64,000 nt of DNA from Bacillus carboniphilus (GCF_039522365.1 NZ_BAAADJ010000024.1:51435-115434), one strand, 5' to 3'. Counted from the stretch's first letter, positions 17,714 through 27,691 are shown. Translations and numbers: made by a program. The notes: generated by a model from the letters alone, not told the origin.

Positions 17714-18271
17714 TTATGCTTCGATGTCCAAGCTACCTGTTTTATTCCGTTTTTTAGCGTAGGCAGCTAACAGAAGCGTTCCAATAACCCCAACAGTCAC
17801 CATGTTAGAAGCTCCAGCAACAAGGCCTTGAACAAACACTTTATTCGCCGGCTCCGCATAAATCAAAATATCCAATACCGGGGCTACTAAGAACCATCCG
17901 AATGCTTGAGCTAAAACTTGAGCTACGTTAAACGTAATGATTTGCTTTTTGCCAAAATCACCACTTTGGATATTGATTTTTCTCCAAGCTAGCCCAATAC
18001 ACAGTCCTACAACACCAGATACAACAACCCAGCTCCACCAAATGGACCCCCACATAATCATATCTTTCAAAGCATGACCAATAAAACCAATAAGTGCACC
18101 AGCAATAGGGCCGAAAATGATAGACATAAGGCCGAGGAAGGCATAGGACGTTTCGATATTCGTATTAGGAATACCAGAAGGAATAGAAGCAAAACGTCCA
18201 AGAATTAAAAATACAGCTGTTCCAATACCAATAGCGACAATGGTTTTGGTGGAAAGAACTTTGTTTTGCAT
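17714..18271 (-). CDS. ECF transporter substrate-binding (S) component, UPF0397 family
   Basis: 185 residues, five or six membrane helices. The N-terminal [19 protein letters not shown] and the block [20 protein letters not shown] are hallmarks of UPF0397 S components. Databases often label this family as riboflavin-type, but I see no flavin evidence here. The neighbouring SAM hydroxide adenosyltransferase hints at a nucleoside- or SAM-related substrate. The frame extends to 18394, but AAAGGAG upstream of the ATG at 18271 fixes the start. Confidence 0.8.
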   Translation of the reverse strand: MQNKVLSTKTIVAIGIGTAVFLILGRFASIPSGIPNTNIETSYAFLGLMSIIFGPIAGALIGFIGHALKDMIMWGSIWWSWVVVSGVVGLCIGLAWRKINIQSGDFGKKQIITFNVAQVLAQAFGWFLVAPVLDILIYAEPANKVFVQGLVAGASNMVTVGVIGTLLLAAYAKKRNKTGSLDIEA

Positions 18272-18287
18272 GTTTCTGTCTCCTTTA

Positions 18288-19145
18288 TTAATCATATATG
18301 ATCTTTGGGGCTTTCCTAATTGAAATCCGCCAATTAGACCCAGTTCCAATACTATAGGCATTCGCAAAAGACCCCTGGTTGATAGCAATTCCAAGATGAT
18401 CCAATGAATTTACATATACGAGTGGTTCTCCCACACATATATCTGCAAATGATCGACCAAAAGTCATCATATTTTTATATACATTTCGAGTATCATTTTG
18501 TATCGTAACTTCTAAGGAATCCCCGTATTGGACTCCAAGTTGAAGGAATAGCTCCCTTTTTATGTTGGTCCATATATTTCCAAACCTAACATCTAGTATA
18601 TCTATAGCCCCCGTTAGAACTCCTTCAGAAATGCTAGCCTCTGATAGTGGTAGTTTTGTAATAGAGTCAATAGAATATGAGGGTCCAACCTCGTCAAAGC
18701 AAATGATAGTAGCAGCAATTCTTGCTCCTGTAAAAGCGTATATATCTCTTCCATGGAAGGTATGAGATTCTCCTGACATCGGTAGTCTATTGACTTTTTC
18801 GTCAATAATGCGTGCTGCTGAAATTCCTATGCTCTCTTGTAAGTGGGTTAATGTACCATTATCAGGAGTCACAATAATATGATTGGACTCTGTTTTGGCA
18901 ACGATACTCTTCCGATTGGTTCCAACACCAGGATCAACAACGGATACAAACACTGTATTTTCTGGCCAATAAGGAACCGTTTGTAACAAGCGATAAGATG
19001 CTTCCCAAATATTGTACTGAGGGATATCATGTGTTAAATCGAATACTGGTATAGAAGGACTAACAGAGTGGGCCACGCCATACATTGCGCTAACTGCCCC
19101 ATCACTTAATCCAAAATCTGATTGCAATACTAATGCATAACTCAA
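18288..19145 (-). CDS. S-adenosyl-L-methionine hydroxide adenosyltransferase (SAM hydrolase)
   Basis: 285 residues, SAM hydroxide adenosyltransferase/fluorinase superfamily (former DUF62). Seen: [10 protein letters not shown] with the conserved Asp, [20 protein letters not shown] and [15 protein letters not shown]. The family splits SAM into adenosine and methionine using water; the halogenase members of the family are rarer, and nothing here suggests one. It is the first gene of the ECF operon, 16 bases before the S component. TTG start after AGGGGAG. The ribosome site lies in a possible pseudoknot. Confidence 0.85.
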   Translation of the reverse strand: MSYALVLQSDFGLSDGAVSAMYGVAHSVSPSIPVFDLTHDIPQYNIWEASYRLLQTVPYWPENTVFVSVVDPGVGTNRKSIVAKTESNHIIVTPDNGTLTHLQESIGISAARIIDEKVNRLPMSGESHTFHGRDIYAFTGARIAATIICFDEVGPSYSIDSITKLPLSEASISEGVLTGAIDILDVRFGNIWTNIKRELFLQLGVQYGDSLEVTIQNDTRNVYKNMMTFGRSFADICVGEPLVYVNSLDHLGIAINQGSFANAYSIGTGSNWRISIRKAPKIIYD

Positions 19146-19155
19146 TAATAACTCC

Positions 19156-19207
19156 CCTCTCAGGCAAATTTACTTTTATTTATTATTGAATGCAGAGAGG
19201 TAAACTT
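19156..19207 (-). promoter_or_regulatory. Possible SD-sequestering pseudoknot in the ECF operon leader
   Basis: On the minus strand, AAGTTTAC (19200-19207) can pair with GTAAATTT (19166-19173; 8 bp, one G-U). CTCTC (19195-19199), inside that loop, can pair with GAGAG (19157-19161), which runs into the AGGGGAG ribosome site. The pairings cross, giving an H-type pseudoknot, or they can act as alternative hairpins. Seen by eye; no folding was run. Confidence 0.35.
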
Positions 19208-19479
19208 TCAGTACTATGATTGAAAAATTTTACACACGCATCTAATAATCAAATACTAGTAAAAGAGTGGGAAAAAAGAGTTAACTAAACTACTATAAAT
19301 ACTGGTTAATCATACAATAATAGGAAAAAAGTAGCAATATAATTAAATTAAATATTTAAGAGGATAATTTGTCTTTACTATATGATGTAAAACAGGTGGT
19401 TATCATAGTATGATAGAGTTTGATTGACATGAGATATAAATAACAGTCAATAGAAAGAGATAAAAGGGGTCAAGCAAAA
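19208..19479. other. AT-rich divergent intergenic region
   Basis: No ORF with a ribosome site is visible on either strand. A TTGACA at 19424-19429 could belong to the promoter of the DUF4230 gene, but no convincing -10 follows. Nothing else is recognised. Confidence 0.4.
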
Positions 19480-20223
19480 TTGAGTAAAAACGAATCTACC
19501 ATTGCACAATTGGAGAGTGTACTAGAAGAATTAAAAGAGGGGCAAAAAGAGCAAGCTGCTACAGCTACAATGGGAAGTAAGATAAAATCTCCGAAGCTTT
19601 CAGGTGCTATATTTAATTTGATATTTAGATTTTGGGGGATTAGGATTTTACTCCTAATAGGGAGTTTACTAGTAGTCATAATTACAGGAATTGGATTATT
19701 TACAGGAAGTACATTCAAAAAAGAAAGTACTCCCTTTGTTGAACATATACAAGATTTAGCAACTCTTGCGACAGCAGAAGCCCATATAAAGGTAATCCTA
19801 GAGCAGGAAGATAATAAATTATTTGGCAAAGATATAAAATGGAATATTCCTGGAACTAAACGGGAGCTCTTATTGGTTGTTCCAGCTACGGTAATTGCAG
19901 GAGTTGATTTACAAGAAATAAGGAAAAATGATGTACAAGTTAATGAAAAGAAAAAAGAGATATCCATTGTCTTACCTCAGGCTACCTTTATTCAGCCCCC
20001 AGCTATTCAAATGGATCAGGTAAAGACATTTTCTGATGAAGGGCTGTTTCGAGGTCAAGTAGAATGGGCAGAAGGCTTTGATTTGGCAGCTGAAGCTCAA
20101 GCCACAATTGAAAAAGAAGCAATAGAGGTAGGCTTACTAGAAAAGGCTGAGATCAGTGCAGAAAAAGTTCTCAATGAATTTTTTGGCCATCTTGGCTATA
20201 CTGTTAACGTTTCTTATAAATAA
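19480..20223 (+). CDS. DUF4230 membrane-anchored protein
   Basis: 247 residues: a short cytoplasmic coiled-coil-like start (LESVLEELKEGQKEQ), one membrane helix near 52-74 (LLLIGSLLVVIITGIGLF), then an extracytoplasmic alpha/beta domain of the DUF4230 type, with an Ala/Glu-rich helix near 195-225. The function of the family is not known. TTG start with AAAAGGGG upstream. Confidence 0.7.
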   Translation: MSKNESTIAQLESVLEELKEGQKEQAATATMGSKIKSPKLSGAIFNLIFRFWGIRILLLIGSLLVVIITGIGLFTGSTFKKESTPFVEHIQDLATLATAEAHIKVILEQEDNKLFGKDIKWNIPGTKRELLLVVPATVIAGVDLQEIRKNDVQVNEKKKEISIVLPQATFIQPPAIQMDQVKTFSDEGLFRGQVEWAEGFDLAAEAQATIEKEAIEVGLLEKAEISAEKVLNEFFGHLGYTVNVSYK

Positions 20224-20271
20224 CCTTCGTTTGTAAAATATAGAGACTCGCAGTTCTTAGAGGTGATACTG

Positions 20272-21642
20272 TTGGATTTACCAAAGGATTTTCAAAGCAA
20301 AATGAAGGAGTTATTACATGAAGAATATGAAGCTTTTTCTAAAAGCTATGAAGAAGATAAGGCACAAGGATTACGCATAAACACATTAAAAGTTCCGGTA
20401 GAGGATTTTCTTAAAATCACTCCTTTTACCTTAGAAAAAATCCCTTGGGTAAAGGAAGGGTTCTTCTACGGAACGGAAGATCGTCCTGGGAAGCATCCTT
20501 TTCATGAAGCGGGCCTGTATTATATTCAAGAACCTAGTGCAATGGCTGTAGGAGAAATGATGGATGCACAGCCAGGTGATAAGGTATTAGATTTATGTGC
20601 TGCACCGGGTGGGAAAACGACTCATATGGCGGTCGGTATGCAGAATAAGGGCTTTTTATTAGCCAATGAAATTCACCCTCTTCGGGCTAAAATACTTTCC
20701 CAAAACATTGAACGTATGGGAATAACCAATGCTGTGGTGACCAATGAAACCCCTGAACGGTTAGCACAACGGTTTCCTAGTTATTTTGACAGAATATTAG
20801 TGGATGCTCCCTGTTCTGGAGAAGGAATGTTCAGAAAGGATCCGCAAGCATGTGCCGAATGGAGCTTAGAAAATGTTGCGGTTTGTTCATCTCGACAACA
20901 GGATATACTGGAGCATGCATCCACCATGCTCCGTCCCGGTGGTAGACTGGTTTATTCTACTTGCACCTTTTCCCCTGAAGAAAATGAAGGAGTCATTAGT
21001 CAGTTTATCCAGTCAAATCCCTATTTTGAAATAGAGGATATTCAAGTTTATGAGGGTTTTGGTAAGGGAAGAGTGGACTGGATAGATGACGGACATGAAC
21101 AGATTGGGAAGACGGTTCGAATTTGGCCACATCAAGTACAAGGTGAAGGGCACTATTTAGCTGTGTTGAAAAAAACGGATGGAGAAGAAGTATCCAAGCT
21201 AAAAATTGCAAAGGTGAACACTAAACCATCTCAATTAAAAGAATTCAACCAATTTACTGAGGAAACGCTTATGGAAAGACCTCAGGGAAACTTTCTACTG
21301 TTTGGTGATCAATTATATATTTTACCTGAAGAGATGTTGTCGCTAGAAAAATTAAAGGTAGTTAGACCTGGGTGGCATTTAGGAACCATGAAGAAGAATC
21401 GCTTTGAACCATCTCATGCCATGGCGCTTTCTCTCAACGGAAGTCAGGTTAAGAAAAAATGGAATCTACAACCTGACTCTCGAGAAATCATTTCCTATTT
21501 AAAAGGGGAATCCATTCAAGCGGATGGTCCCAAAGGATGGTACTTAATAGAAGTAGGTGGATTCTCAATTGGTTGGGGGAAATTAAGTCAATCACTTCTA
21601 AAAAACCATTTTCCAAAAGGATTACGGTGGACAGGTGTCTAA
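20272..21642 (+). CDS. RsmF/RsmB-type rRNA cytosine-C5 methyltransferase
   Basis: About 456 residues, NOP2/Sun family. Seen: SAM-binding VLDLCAAPGGKTTHMA, catalytic motif VDAPCSGEGMFRKD and second Cys motif VYSTCTFSPEENE, then a C-terminal RNA-binding region (about 295-456) typical of RsmF. It probably makes m5C in 16S rRNA. GTG at 20263 is in frame, but AGAGGTG at 20259-20265 serves TTG 20272 better. Monocistronic, with a terminator. Confidence 0.88.
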   Translation: MDLPKDFQSKMKELLHEEYEAFSKSYEEDKAQGLRINTLKVPVEDFLKITPFTLEKIPWVKEGFFYGTEDRPGKHPFHEAGLYYIQEPSAMAVGEMMDAQPGDKVLDLCAAPGGKTTHMAVGMQNKGFLLANEIHPLRAKILSQNIERMGITNAVVTNETPERLAQRFPSYFDRILVDAPCSGEGMFRKDPQACAEWSLENVAVCSSRQQDILEHASTMLRPGGRLVYSTCTFSPEENEGVISQFIQSNPYFEIEDIQVYEGFGKGRVDWIDDGHEQIGKTVRIWPHQVQGEGHYLAVLKKTDGEEVSKLKIAKVNTKPSQLKEFNQFTEETLMERPQGNFLLFGDQLYILPEEMLSLEKLKVVRPGWHLGTMKKNRFEPSHAMALSLNGSQVKKKWNLQPDSREIISYLKGESIQADGPKGWYLIEVGGFSIGWGKLSQSLLKNHFPKGLRWTGV

Positions 21643-21652
21643 TAGTATTAGA

Positions 21653-21688
21653 TGGGTAAGCATTATGTTGGATTGCTTACCCTTTTTC
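21653..21688 (+). terminator. Intrinsic terminator
   Basis: GGGTAAGCA pairs with TGCTTACCC followed by TTTTT, after the rRNA methyltransferase gene. Confidence 0.8.
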
Positions 21689-21833
21689 TATTAAGCTGTT
21701 TTTCGTAAAGATTGTTGTTCATAGAGCTTTTGACAGACAGAAATAAAGGAATTCTATCGTTCAGCACGTCAATCCATTATAATAGACATAGGAGTTACCC
21801 AAATGAATGCTCACCTAAAAAGGAAGGTATCAT

Positions 21834-23000
21834 ATGACCGAAGAAAATATTACAAGACTACATATAAACGGTAAAGAAATTATATTAATCGGTACAGCAC
21901 ATGTTTCAAGGCAAAGTGCTGAACAAGTAAAAGAAGTAATTGAAAGAGAACGCCCAGACTCTGTTTGTGTTGAGCTTGATGAACAACGTTATAAATCCAT
22001 CACTGAAGGTGATAAGTGGAAAGAAATGGACATATTCCAAGTCATTAAGGAAAAGAAGGCGTCCTTTCTACTAATGAATTTGGCTATTTCCTCATTCCAA
22101 AAACGAATGGCAAAAGAACTTGGAATACAAGCTGGGCAGGAAATGATTCAAGGAATTGAATCAGCGAAAGATGTTGGGGCAGATTTAGTTTTAGCTGATC
22201 GAAATATCCAGATAACATTCTCAAGAATTTGGAATGGTGTCGGCTTTACTGGAAAAGCTAAACTCCTGATGCAAATCATTTTAAGCATTTTTAGCAATGA
22301 GAGTATTTCGGAAGAGGAATTGGAAAAGTTAAAATCACAAGATATGTTAGATGCAATGTTGAAGGATTTTACTGATAATTTTCCTCGACTAAAGGTTCCT
22401 CTCATTGATGAACGAGATCAATATCTATCACAAAAAATTAAAGAGGCACCAGGAGATAAGGTTGTAGCTGTTTTAGGTGCTGCACACGTACCGGGAATTA
22501 CTAAAGTAATTGAAAAGGACCATAACCTTGAAGAAATAACAAAAGTTCCTCCTAAATCAAAAGTTCCTAAGATAATTGGGTGGTCCATTCCTGCGGTTAT
22601 ATTAGCCTTAATCGTTTACACATTTATCGCGAATCCTCAAGCGGGACTACAACAAACGATTAGTTGGATTCTTTGGAACGGGAGTTTTTCAGCTATTGGT
22701 GCGGCGATTGCATTTGGGCATCCCTTAACCATTTTGACTGCATTTATTGCAGCGCCTATTACGTCATTAAATCCTTTGCTAGCTGCCGGTTGGTTTGCGG
22801 GGTTTGTCCAAGCGTATATTCGAAGACCAAGTGTTCAGGATTTTGAAACACTCTCTGAGGATGTATTTAGTGTCAAAGGGTTCTGGAGTAATAAGGTTTC
22901 TAGAATTTTACTTATTGTGGTTTTAGCGAATCTAGGAAGCTCGTTAGGTACCTTTATAGGTGGTGCCGATGTTATTCGTTTATTTATTGAGAACATATAA
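21834..23000 (+). CDS. TraB/PrgY-family membrane protein
   Basis: 388 residues. Residues 1-235 form the TraB (TIKI-like) domain with GTAHVSRQSAEQV near residue 20, VCVELDEQRY, and a second GAAHVPG near 215. The C-terminal third has about four membrane helices. The family founder, enterococcal TraB/PrgY, blocks peptide pheromone, and TIKI relatives are metal-dependent proteases; the role in Bacillus is unknown. RBS AAGGAAGG. A TATAAT at 21778-21783 is the likely -10. Confidence 0.8.
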   Translation: MTEENITRLHINGKEIILIGTAHVSRQSAEQVKEVIERERPDSVCVELDEQRYKSITEGDKWKEMDIFQVIKEKKASFLLMNLAISSFQKRMAKELGIQAGQEMIQGIESAKDVGADLVLADRNIQITFSRIWNGVGFTGKAKLLMQIILSIFSNESISEEELEKLKSQDMLDAMLKDFTDNFPRLKVPLIDERDQYLSQKIKEAPGDKVVAVLGAAHVPGITKVIEKDHNLEEITKVPPKSKVPKIIGWSIPAVILALIVYTFIANPQAGLQQTISWILWNGSFSAIGAAIAFGHPLTILTAFIAAPITSLNPLLAAGWFAGFVQAYIRRPSVQDFETLSEDVFSVKGFWSNKVSRILLIVVLANLGSSLGTFIGGADVIRLFIENI

Positions 23001-23020
23001 GTAGTTACCGGAGGGGTTGC

Positions 23021-23305
23021 ATGGAAGTTTTGGCCGTACAGCCATATATAAAAGTTCATCGGGAAGTTGTTGCAACAGAACAAAGGCATATTGAATATGA
23101 GAGGAACCTGTATTTATATAAGGACCGGATTATCTCGCAGTATCATGAATTTCCAATTCAACGTGTACGGGATATCTCATATCGTTCGATAGCTGGTGAA
23201 GGTGGAACTTTATATCTCCATACAGACGGTGGCTTATATACTTATACTGTTACTTCTTCCCCTCAAAACTTTATAGATGTATGTAAAGAACTCATCAATA
23301 AGTAA
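23021..23305 (+). CDS. Small PH-like domain protein
   Basis: 94 residues. The run of short strands (NLYLYKDRIISQYHEFPIQRVRDISYRS, then GTLYLHTDGGLYTYTV) and a final helix fit a small bacterial PH-like fold. It begins 20 bases after the TraB-family gene with GGAGGGG and a shared terminator, so the two probably form an operon. The exact role is unknown. Confidence 0.6.
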   Translation: MEVLAVQPYIKVHREVVATEQRHIEYERNLYLYKDRIISQYHEFPIQRVRDISYRSIAGEGGTLYLHTDGGLYTYTVTSSPQNFIDVCKELINK

Positions 23306-23344
23306 ACAAACCCGGCCTTCCACGTTGGAAAGCCGGGTTTGTTG
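23305..23344. terminator. Bidirectional intrinsic terminator
   Basis: CAAACCCGGC(C)TTCC pairs with GGAAAGCCGGGTTTG between convergent genes. Confidence 0.85.
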
Positions 23345-23353
23345 CATTTTCTC

Positions 23354-25036
23354 TTATTCTATGCCCTGAATTTTCATTTCAACAACTGGTAAGAACACTT
23401 CACCAGTATCTAAGTAGGTTAGATTTACGCGATCATCTTCTTCAAGATAAATGGCTAATGGTTCTCTTTCAGAAGAGATGATATAGTTTTGTCCATTGTC
23501 TAATAAAAACGAGATAAACGTAAAATCACCTGATTTTTCTTTATAGATCCTAACGACTGTTCCACTCGTTTGCTTTTCTTCAGCTTTAGAACTACCATCA
23601 ACGGTTCCTCCGCCTCGCTGGAGTGCAGTTTTATATAGACGTAGTGCTTCATTAGGGGTGTTTCCGTAAACTGAGATCTCTGGATTCGCTGCAGAAACGA
23701 TGAAATAATTTTGAAGGAATCCATTTGCATCTAGCACAGGTGTTAACCAACTAGCCTCTCCATAAAAATTGTAGAGAATTGGCATTTCTCCTTGCCACTC
23801 TTTTTCAATGAACTTTTTCTCAATGATTTGAAGGGCACCTTGAGAGTCCATATAGGATTGCTCTAAATTCCCTGTATAGAAGGTTGCCTTTCCGGTACGG
23901 GAATTTGTTAAAGAGTAGCCTAGCATGGAGTCTACACCTTCTTTAGGACTTGTGAAGTCTGTAAAATAATACATGTCTCCGTTCTCATCAAAAATGGGGC
24001 TTACGTTAGCTTCCGTTCCTTCATCAGACGGGATCCTAACATCTGACTTCCCGAACACGCTATTCCAAAAGCCGTGAATATAATTTCCATAATAGCTATT
24101 TTGAAGGCTTACTGTTTCAGGAGAAACAGCACCATCAATAAATGCAGGTACCTCTGCTAAAGAATAAGACTCAGTTGCTCCAGTCTCAGCATTAACCACT
24201 ACGACACCTTCTACATCAAAACCGTTTCGTGCAGAGATGAACTTACCGTATGAACGGATATAGAACGGCTTACCATCCTCATCAACTTCTAATTGCACAT
24301 CTCCATGGAAAATATGATTAGGATATTTCATACGTATGTGTCTTGAGATATCTTTGTTGAAATAGGAAGAGGGTGTATAGGTCATGTCCGCTTTAATAAA
24401 CTTAGGATTTGCAGTTGAATCAGTTGCACTTAATTTAAAGTAACCAGGTGTTTGATCACCTTTCAACCATTTGAAGAACCCTGAAAATTCAACAGGTGCA
24501 ATGTATACATACTCTCCGTTTACCTTCTGTATTTGTAAGTTACCAAGCTCATAGTAACTAGTGTTAGGAACCTGACCAAATGCTTTTCTCATTTTGTTTC
24601 TTGCAAATTCAGGTGGAACACTTGCAGGAGTTTTTGACTCATCAAATGTTTGAATCTCTACTTCCTCATCCATCTTAGCCATTTCGTATTTTTCATCGGA
24701 GTTAAATAAAAAGGCTGATAGGAAATAAACACCCAAACCGAGACTTACCAAAAACAGAGCCGATTTAACCAATCTCTCTTTTCCGACTGAAAAGACGGCT
24801 CCTATGGCTGTAACGATAATCGCATAAGCCCAAAGGGAGGAAAGATTACGATCCATATTGGTTAGGTAGTAATATAAGAATATGAATCCAGTCAGAAGAG
24901 CGACTGTTATAACGATAGATAGAATCCCAATCCTTTTTACTTTTTTATCTTTTCCGGTTTCTTTTGGAAAGAAAGGGATTAAGATTATGGTAGTAGCAAT
25001 GGCAATAAGTAATGAAAATAATAAAATGTTTCCCAT
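23354..25036 (-). CDS. Large membrane-anchored protein of unknown function
   Basis: 560 residues. Four membrane helices fill residues 1-112 (MGNILLFSLLIAIATTIIL at the start), followed by about 440 residues that are probably outside the membrane. This part has repeated beta-rich segments with paired features such as IYIAPVEFSGFFKW, YIRSYGK, VVVVNAETGATESY and MYYFTDFTSP, suggesting tandem PepSY- or propeller-like modules, and a C-terminal OB-like strand set (GTVVRIYKEKSGDFTF). I do not recognise the family. Monocistronic, RBS AAGGAG. Confidence 0.7.
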   Translation of the reverse strand: MGNILLFSLLIAIATTIILIPFFPKETGKDKKVKRIGILSIVITVALLTGFIFLYYYLTNMDRNLSSLWAYAIIVTAIGAVFSVGKERLVKSALFLVSLGLGVYFLSAFLFNSDEKYEMAKMDEEVEIQTFDESKTPASVPPEFARNKMRKAFGQVPNTSYYELGNLQIQKVNGEYVYIAPVEFSGFFKWLKGDQTPGYFKLSATDSTANPKFIKADMTYTPSSYFNKDISRHIRMKYPNHIFHGDVQLEVDEDGKPFYIRSYGKFISARNGFDVEGVVVVNAETGATESYSLAEVPAFIDGAVSPETVSLQNSYYGNYIHGFWNSVFGKSDVRIPSDEGTEANVSPIFDENGDMYYFTDFTSPKEGVDSMLGYSLTNSRTGKATFYTGNLEQSYMDSQGALQIIEKKFIEKEWQGEMPILYNFYGEASWLTPVLDANGFLQNYFIVSAANPEISVYGNTPNEALRLYKTALQRGGGTVDGSSKAEEKQTSGTVVRIYKEKSGDFTFISFLLDNGQNYIISSEREPLAIYLEEDDRVNLTYLDTGEVFLPVVEMKIQGIE

Positions 25037-25160
25037 AAAATTCTCCTTCTTTGTTTGTAATATGGTACTAATTGATTATACGGATAGAAAGGTAAAAAGT
25101 TTTAATGAATATAAAAAATCTTATACAAATAATTAACTTGAGAGAAGGGTGAGGAAACGA

Positions 25161-26003
25161 ATGGTGAACAGGGTTGCAGTTGTAACAGGGGCTTCAAGTG
25201 GATTTGGAATGCAAACATCAATTGAATTGGCAAAAGAAGGATTTCATGTTCTTGCTACAATGAGAAATGTTCAAAAGAAAGATACATTGATAAAAAGAGT
25301 TGAAGAATTAGGTATAAAGGAACGCGTTGAAACGTATGAGCTAGATGTGACCTCTGAAGCCTCTATAATTAAGTGGAAGCGGTTTATGGAGGAAAAACAA
25401 GGGCGAATTGATGTCCTAGTAAATAATGCAGGGTACGCTGGAGCTGGTTTTAGTGAGGAAGTATCCGTTGAAGAGTATAAGGCACAATTTGAAACGAATG
25501 TATTTGGAGTTATGGCTGTAACTCAAGCAATACTCCCCCTGATGAGAAGGCAAATGAGTGGAAAGATTATAAATGTAAGCAGCATAAGTGGGAGGGTTGG
25601 CTTTCCAGGATTATCGCCTTATATAGCATCTAAGCACGCATTAGAAGGATATAGTGAATCTCTTAGACTGGAATTGAAGCCATTTGGAGTAGACGTTGTT
25701 CTCATTGAACCAGGTTCGTATCAGACAAATATTTGGACGACTGGAAAGAAGGTAGCAGAGAAATCCTTGGAGAAGGATTCTCCTTACTATGAAACAATGA
25801 AAAAGATGGAGCATTATCTTGAGAGAAGTTCCGGTAACTATGGCGATCCACAAGAGGTTGCAAAACTTATTGTGAAGCTAGCCAAACAGGATAAAGTAGG
25901 CTTACGTTACCCGGTTGGAAAGGGAGTAAAGCGGACTATACGATTAAAGCAATGGTTACCTTGGAGGATTTGGGAGAATATTTTACTTAAACAATTAAAA
26001 TAG
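25161..26003 (+). CDS. Short-chain dehydrogenase/reductase
   Basis: 280 residues, classical SDR: TGASSGFG cofactor motif, NNAGYAG, catalytic Ser in NVSSISG, and YxxxK (YIASK). GASSGFG and the C-terminal basic segment resemble SDRs acting on lipid or steroid-like alcohols, but the substrate cannot be named. The GTG at 25149 is in frame; GAGG at 25151-25154 fits ATG 25161, which puts the usual strand next to the start. Confidence 0.85.
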   Translation: MVNRVAVVTGASSGFGMQTSIELAKEGFHVLATMRNVQKKDTLIKRVEELGIKERVETYELDVTSEASIIKWKRFMEEKQGRIDVLVNNAGYAGAGFSEEVSVEEYKAQFETNVFGVMAVTQAILPLMRRQMSGKIINVSSISGRVGFPGLSPYIASKHALEGYSESLRLELKPFGVDVVLIEPGSYQTNIWTTGKKVAEKSLEKDSPYYETMKKMEHYLERSSGNYGDPQEVAKLIVKLAKQDKVGLRYPVGKGVKRTIRLKQWLPWRIWENILLKQLK

Positions 26004-26107
26004 AAGGCAGTTTTCGTACTCTTTGTTGCTTTTGACAGTAGTTGGTTCTATGAACAAGGGAAGTTGATTTGGGCTGCGGCCAATTGGCAATCAAAATAGC
26101 CAAATAG

Positions 26108-26156
26108 AAAAAGGCCGAAGTAGACAACAGTTGACGGCTACCTCGACCTTTTTATT
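26108..26156. terminator. Bidirectional intrinsic terminator
   Basis: AAAAAGGCCGAAGTAG pairs with CTACCTCGACCTTTTT between the convergent SDR and peptide transporter genes. Confidence 0.8.
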
Positions 26157-26171
26157 ATTTTATAAGAAATC

Positions 26172-27662
26172 TTATCTGATTCCTTTCATGAAGCCTTGAA
26201 TCTTCGGAGCTAGTAAGAATAAGATGATACTTAGTACAATGGACGCCCCTCCGATTACTCCAAAATACATCATTTCGGTCTCTGGTTTGTAGAATCTAAC
26301 GATTTGTGCATTGATTGCTTGGGCAGCAGCACTAGATAAGAACCATAGACTCATTGTTTGTGCTGAGAATGCTTTTGGTGCAAGCTTTGTCGTTGCTGAT
26401 AAACCAACAGGTGATAATAATAGCTCACCCAACACGACAATGAAATAACTTAGGACAAGCCATAAAGGATTCACTAATGTATCTGTTCCTCCCAGGTAAG
26501 CTGGTAATAGAATAACGAGGAAAGATAAACCGGCAAATAATAGGGCAAGTGAGAATTTTTGTGGAATGGTTGGTTGTCTCTTACCAAGTTTCACCCACAT
26601 CCAAGCAAATACCGGTGCTAAGATAATGATAAATAATGGGTTAAGAGATTGGAACCATGCTGGAGAAATCTCAAAACCAGCAAAACTTAATTGGGTTCTC
26701 TTATCTGCATAGTTTGCTAGAATCGTTGAACCTTGTTCTTGAATCGCCCAAAACATAACCGATGCAATAAATAATGGAATATAAGCGATTAAGCGTGAAC
26801 GTTCCACTTCTGTTGTTTTTTTGCTACGGTACATAACCGTAAAGTAAAGGGTCGGAATCAGAATTCCCAAAATTCCAATGATGGCAATAAAACGATCGAT
26901 CGTTAACATACCATTCTGGATTGTGATATATAGTACGATGGCTAAAATAATCGTGGAAATACCAGTTATTGTAAAGAACTTTTTCTTTTCAGATGGTGAT
27001 AGAGGATTTGCAACTGTGGTACCAGCTAATCCTAAATTCTTTTTCTTTGTTACAACAAACATAACAAGTCCTAAAAACATACCGACAGCGGCTACTCCAA
27101 ACCCGAGGTGGAAGCTAACATCCATCAGTTCACCAACAATTAACGGAGAAATAAAGGCACCAAGGTTGATACCCATATAGAAAATACTAAATCCAGCATC
27201 TCTACGATCATCCGTTTCACTGTACATTTCACCAACAACACTAGAAACGTTAGGCTTTAACAAACCTGTTCCAAGTACAATTAACACCATGGAAATAAAG
27301 AACATGGAAAGGCTTCCTGGAATTGCCAAGGCAATATGACCAAGCATGATCAGAATTCCACCATAGAAAACTGCACGTGAAGTACCAAATAAACGGTCGG
27401 CCATCCAACCACCAATGATACCTGACATGTACACAAGTGCTCCATAGATGGACATAATGGCTAGAGCAGTAGATTCTTCTAATCCCAATCCACCTTTAGA
27501 AACCTCATAATACATATAAAATACTAGGATAGCTCTCATTCCATAGTAGGAAAAGCGTTCCCAGAACTCAGTAAAAAATAGGGTAAACAGCCCTTTGGGA
27601 TGTCCGAAGAAACCTTTTTGTGGGACACTATCCACAATTTTCTGTCTGTTTAAATCTGACAT
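26172..27662 (-). CDS. POT-family di-/tripeptide:proton symporter
   Basis: 496 residues, about 14 helices. The family signatures are clear: FWERFSYYGMRAILVFY in helix 1 (the ExxER-like region), GGWMADRLFGTSRAVFYGG, and FSIFYMGINLGAF (PTR2 signature 2). It imports small peptides as nitrogen source. It has its own promoter at 27692-27720. Confidence 0.92.
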   Translation of the reverse strand: MSDLNRQKIVDSVPQKGFFGHPKGLFTLFFTEFWERFSYYGMRAILVFYMYYEVSKGGLGLEESTALAIMSIYGALVYMSGIIGGWMADRLFGTSRAVFYGGILIMLGHIALAIPGSLSMFFISMVLIVLGTGLLKPNVSSVVGEMYSETDDRRDAGFSIFYMGINLGAFISPLIVGELMDVSFHLGFGVAAVGMFLGLVMFVVTKKKNLGLAGTTVANPLSPSEKKKFFTITGISTIILAIVLYITIQNGMLTIDRFIAIIGILGILIPTLYFTVMYRSKKTTEVERSRLIAYIPLFIASVMFWAIQEQGSTILANYADKRTQLSFAGFEISPAWFQSLNPLFIIILAPVFAWMWVKLGKRQPTIPQKFSLALLFAGLSFLVILLPAYLGGTDTLVNPLWLVLSYFIVVLGELLLSPVGLSATTKLAPKAFSAQTMSLWFLSSAAAQAINAQIVRFYKPETEMMYFGVIGGASIVLSIILFLLAPKIQGFMKGIR

Positions 27663-27691
27663 AGTTTTACCTCCTTTATTGCTATTTTAAT

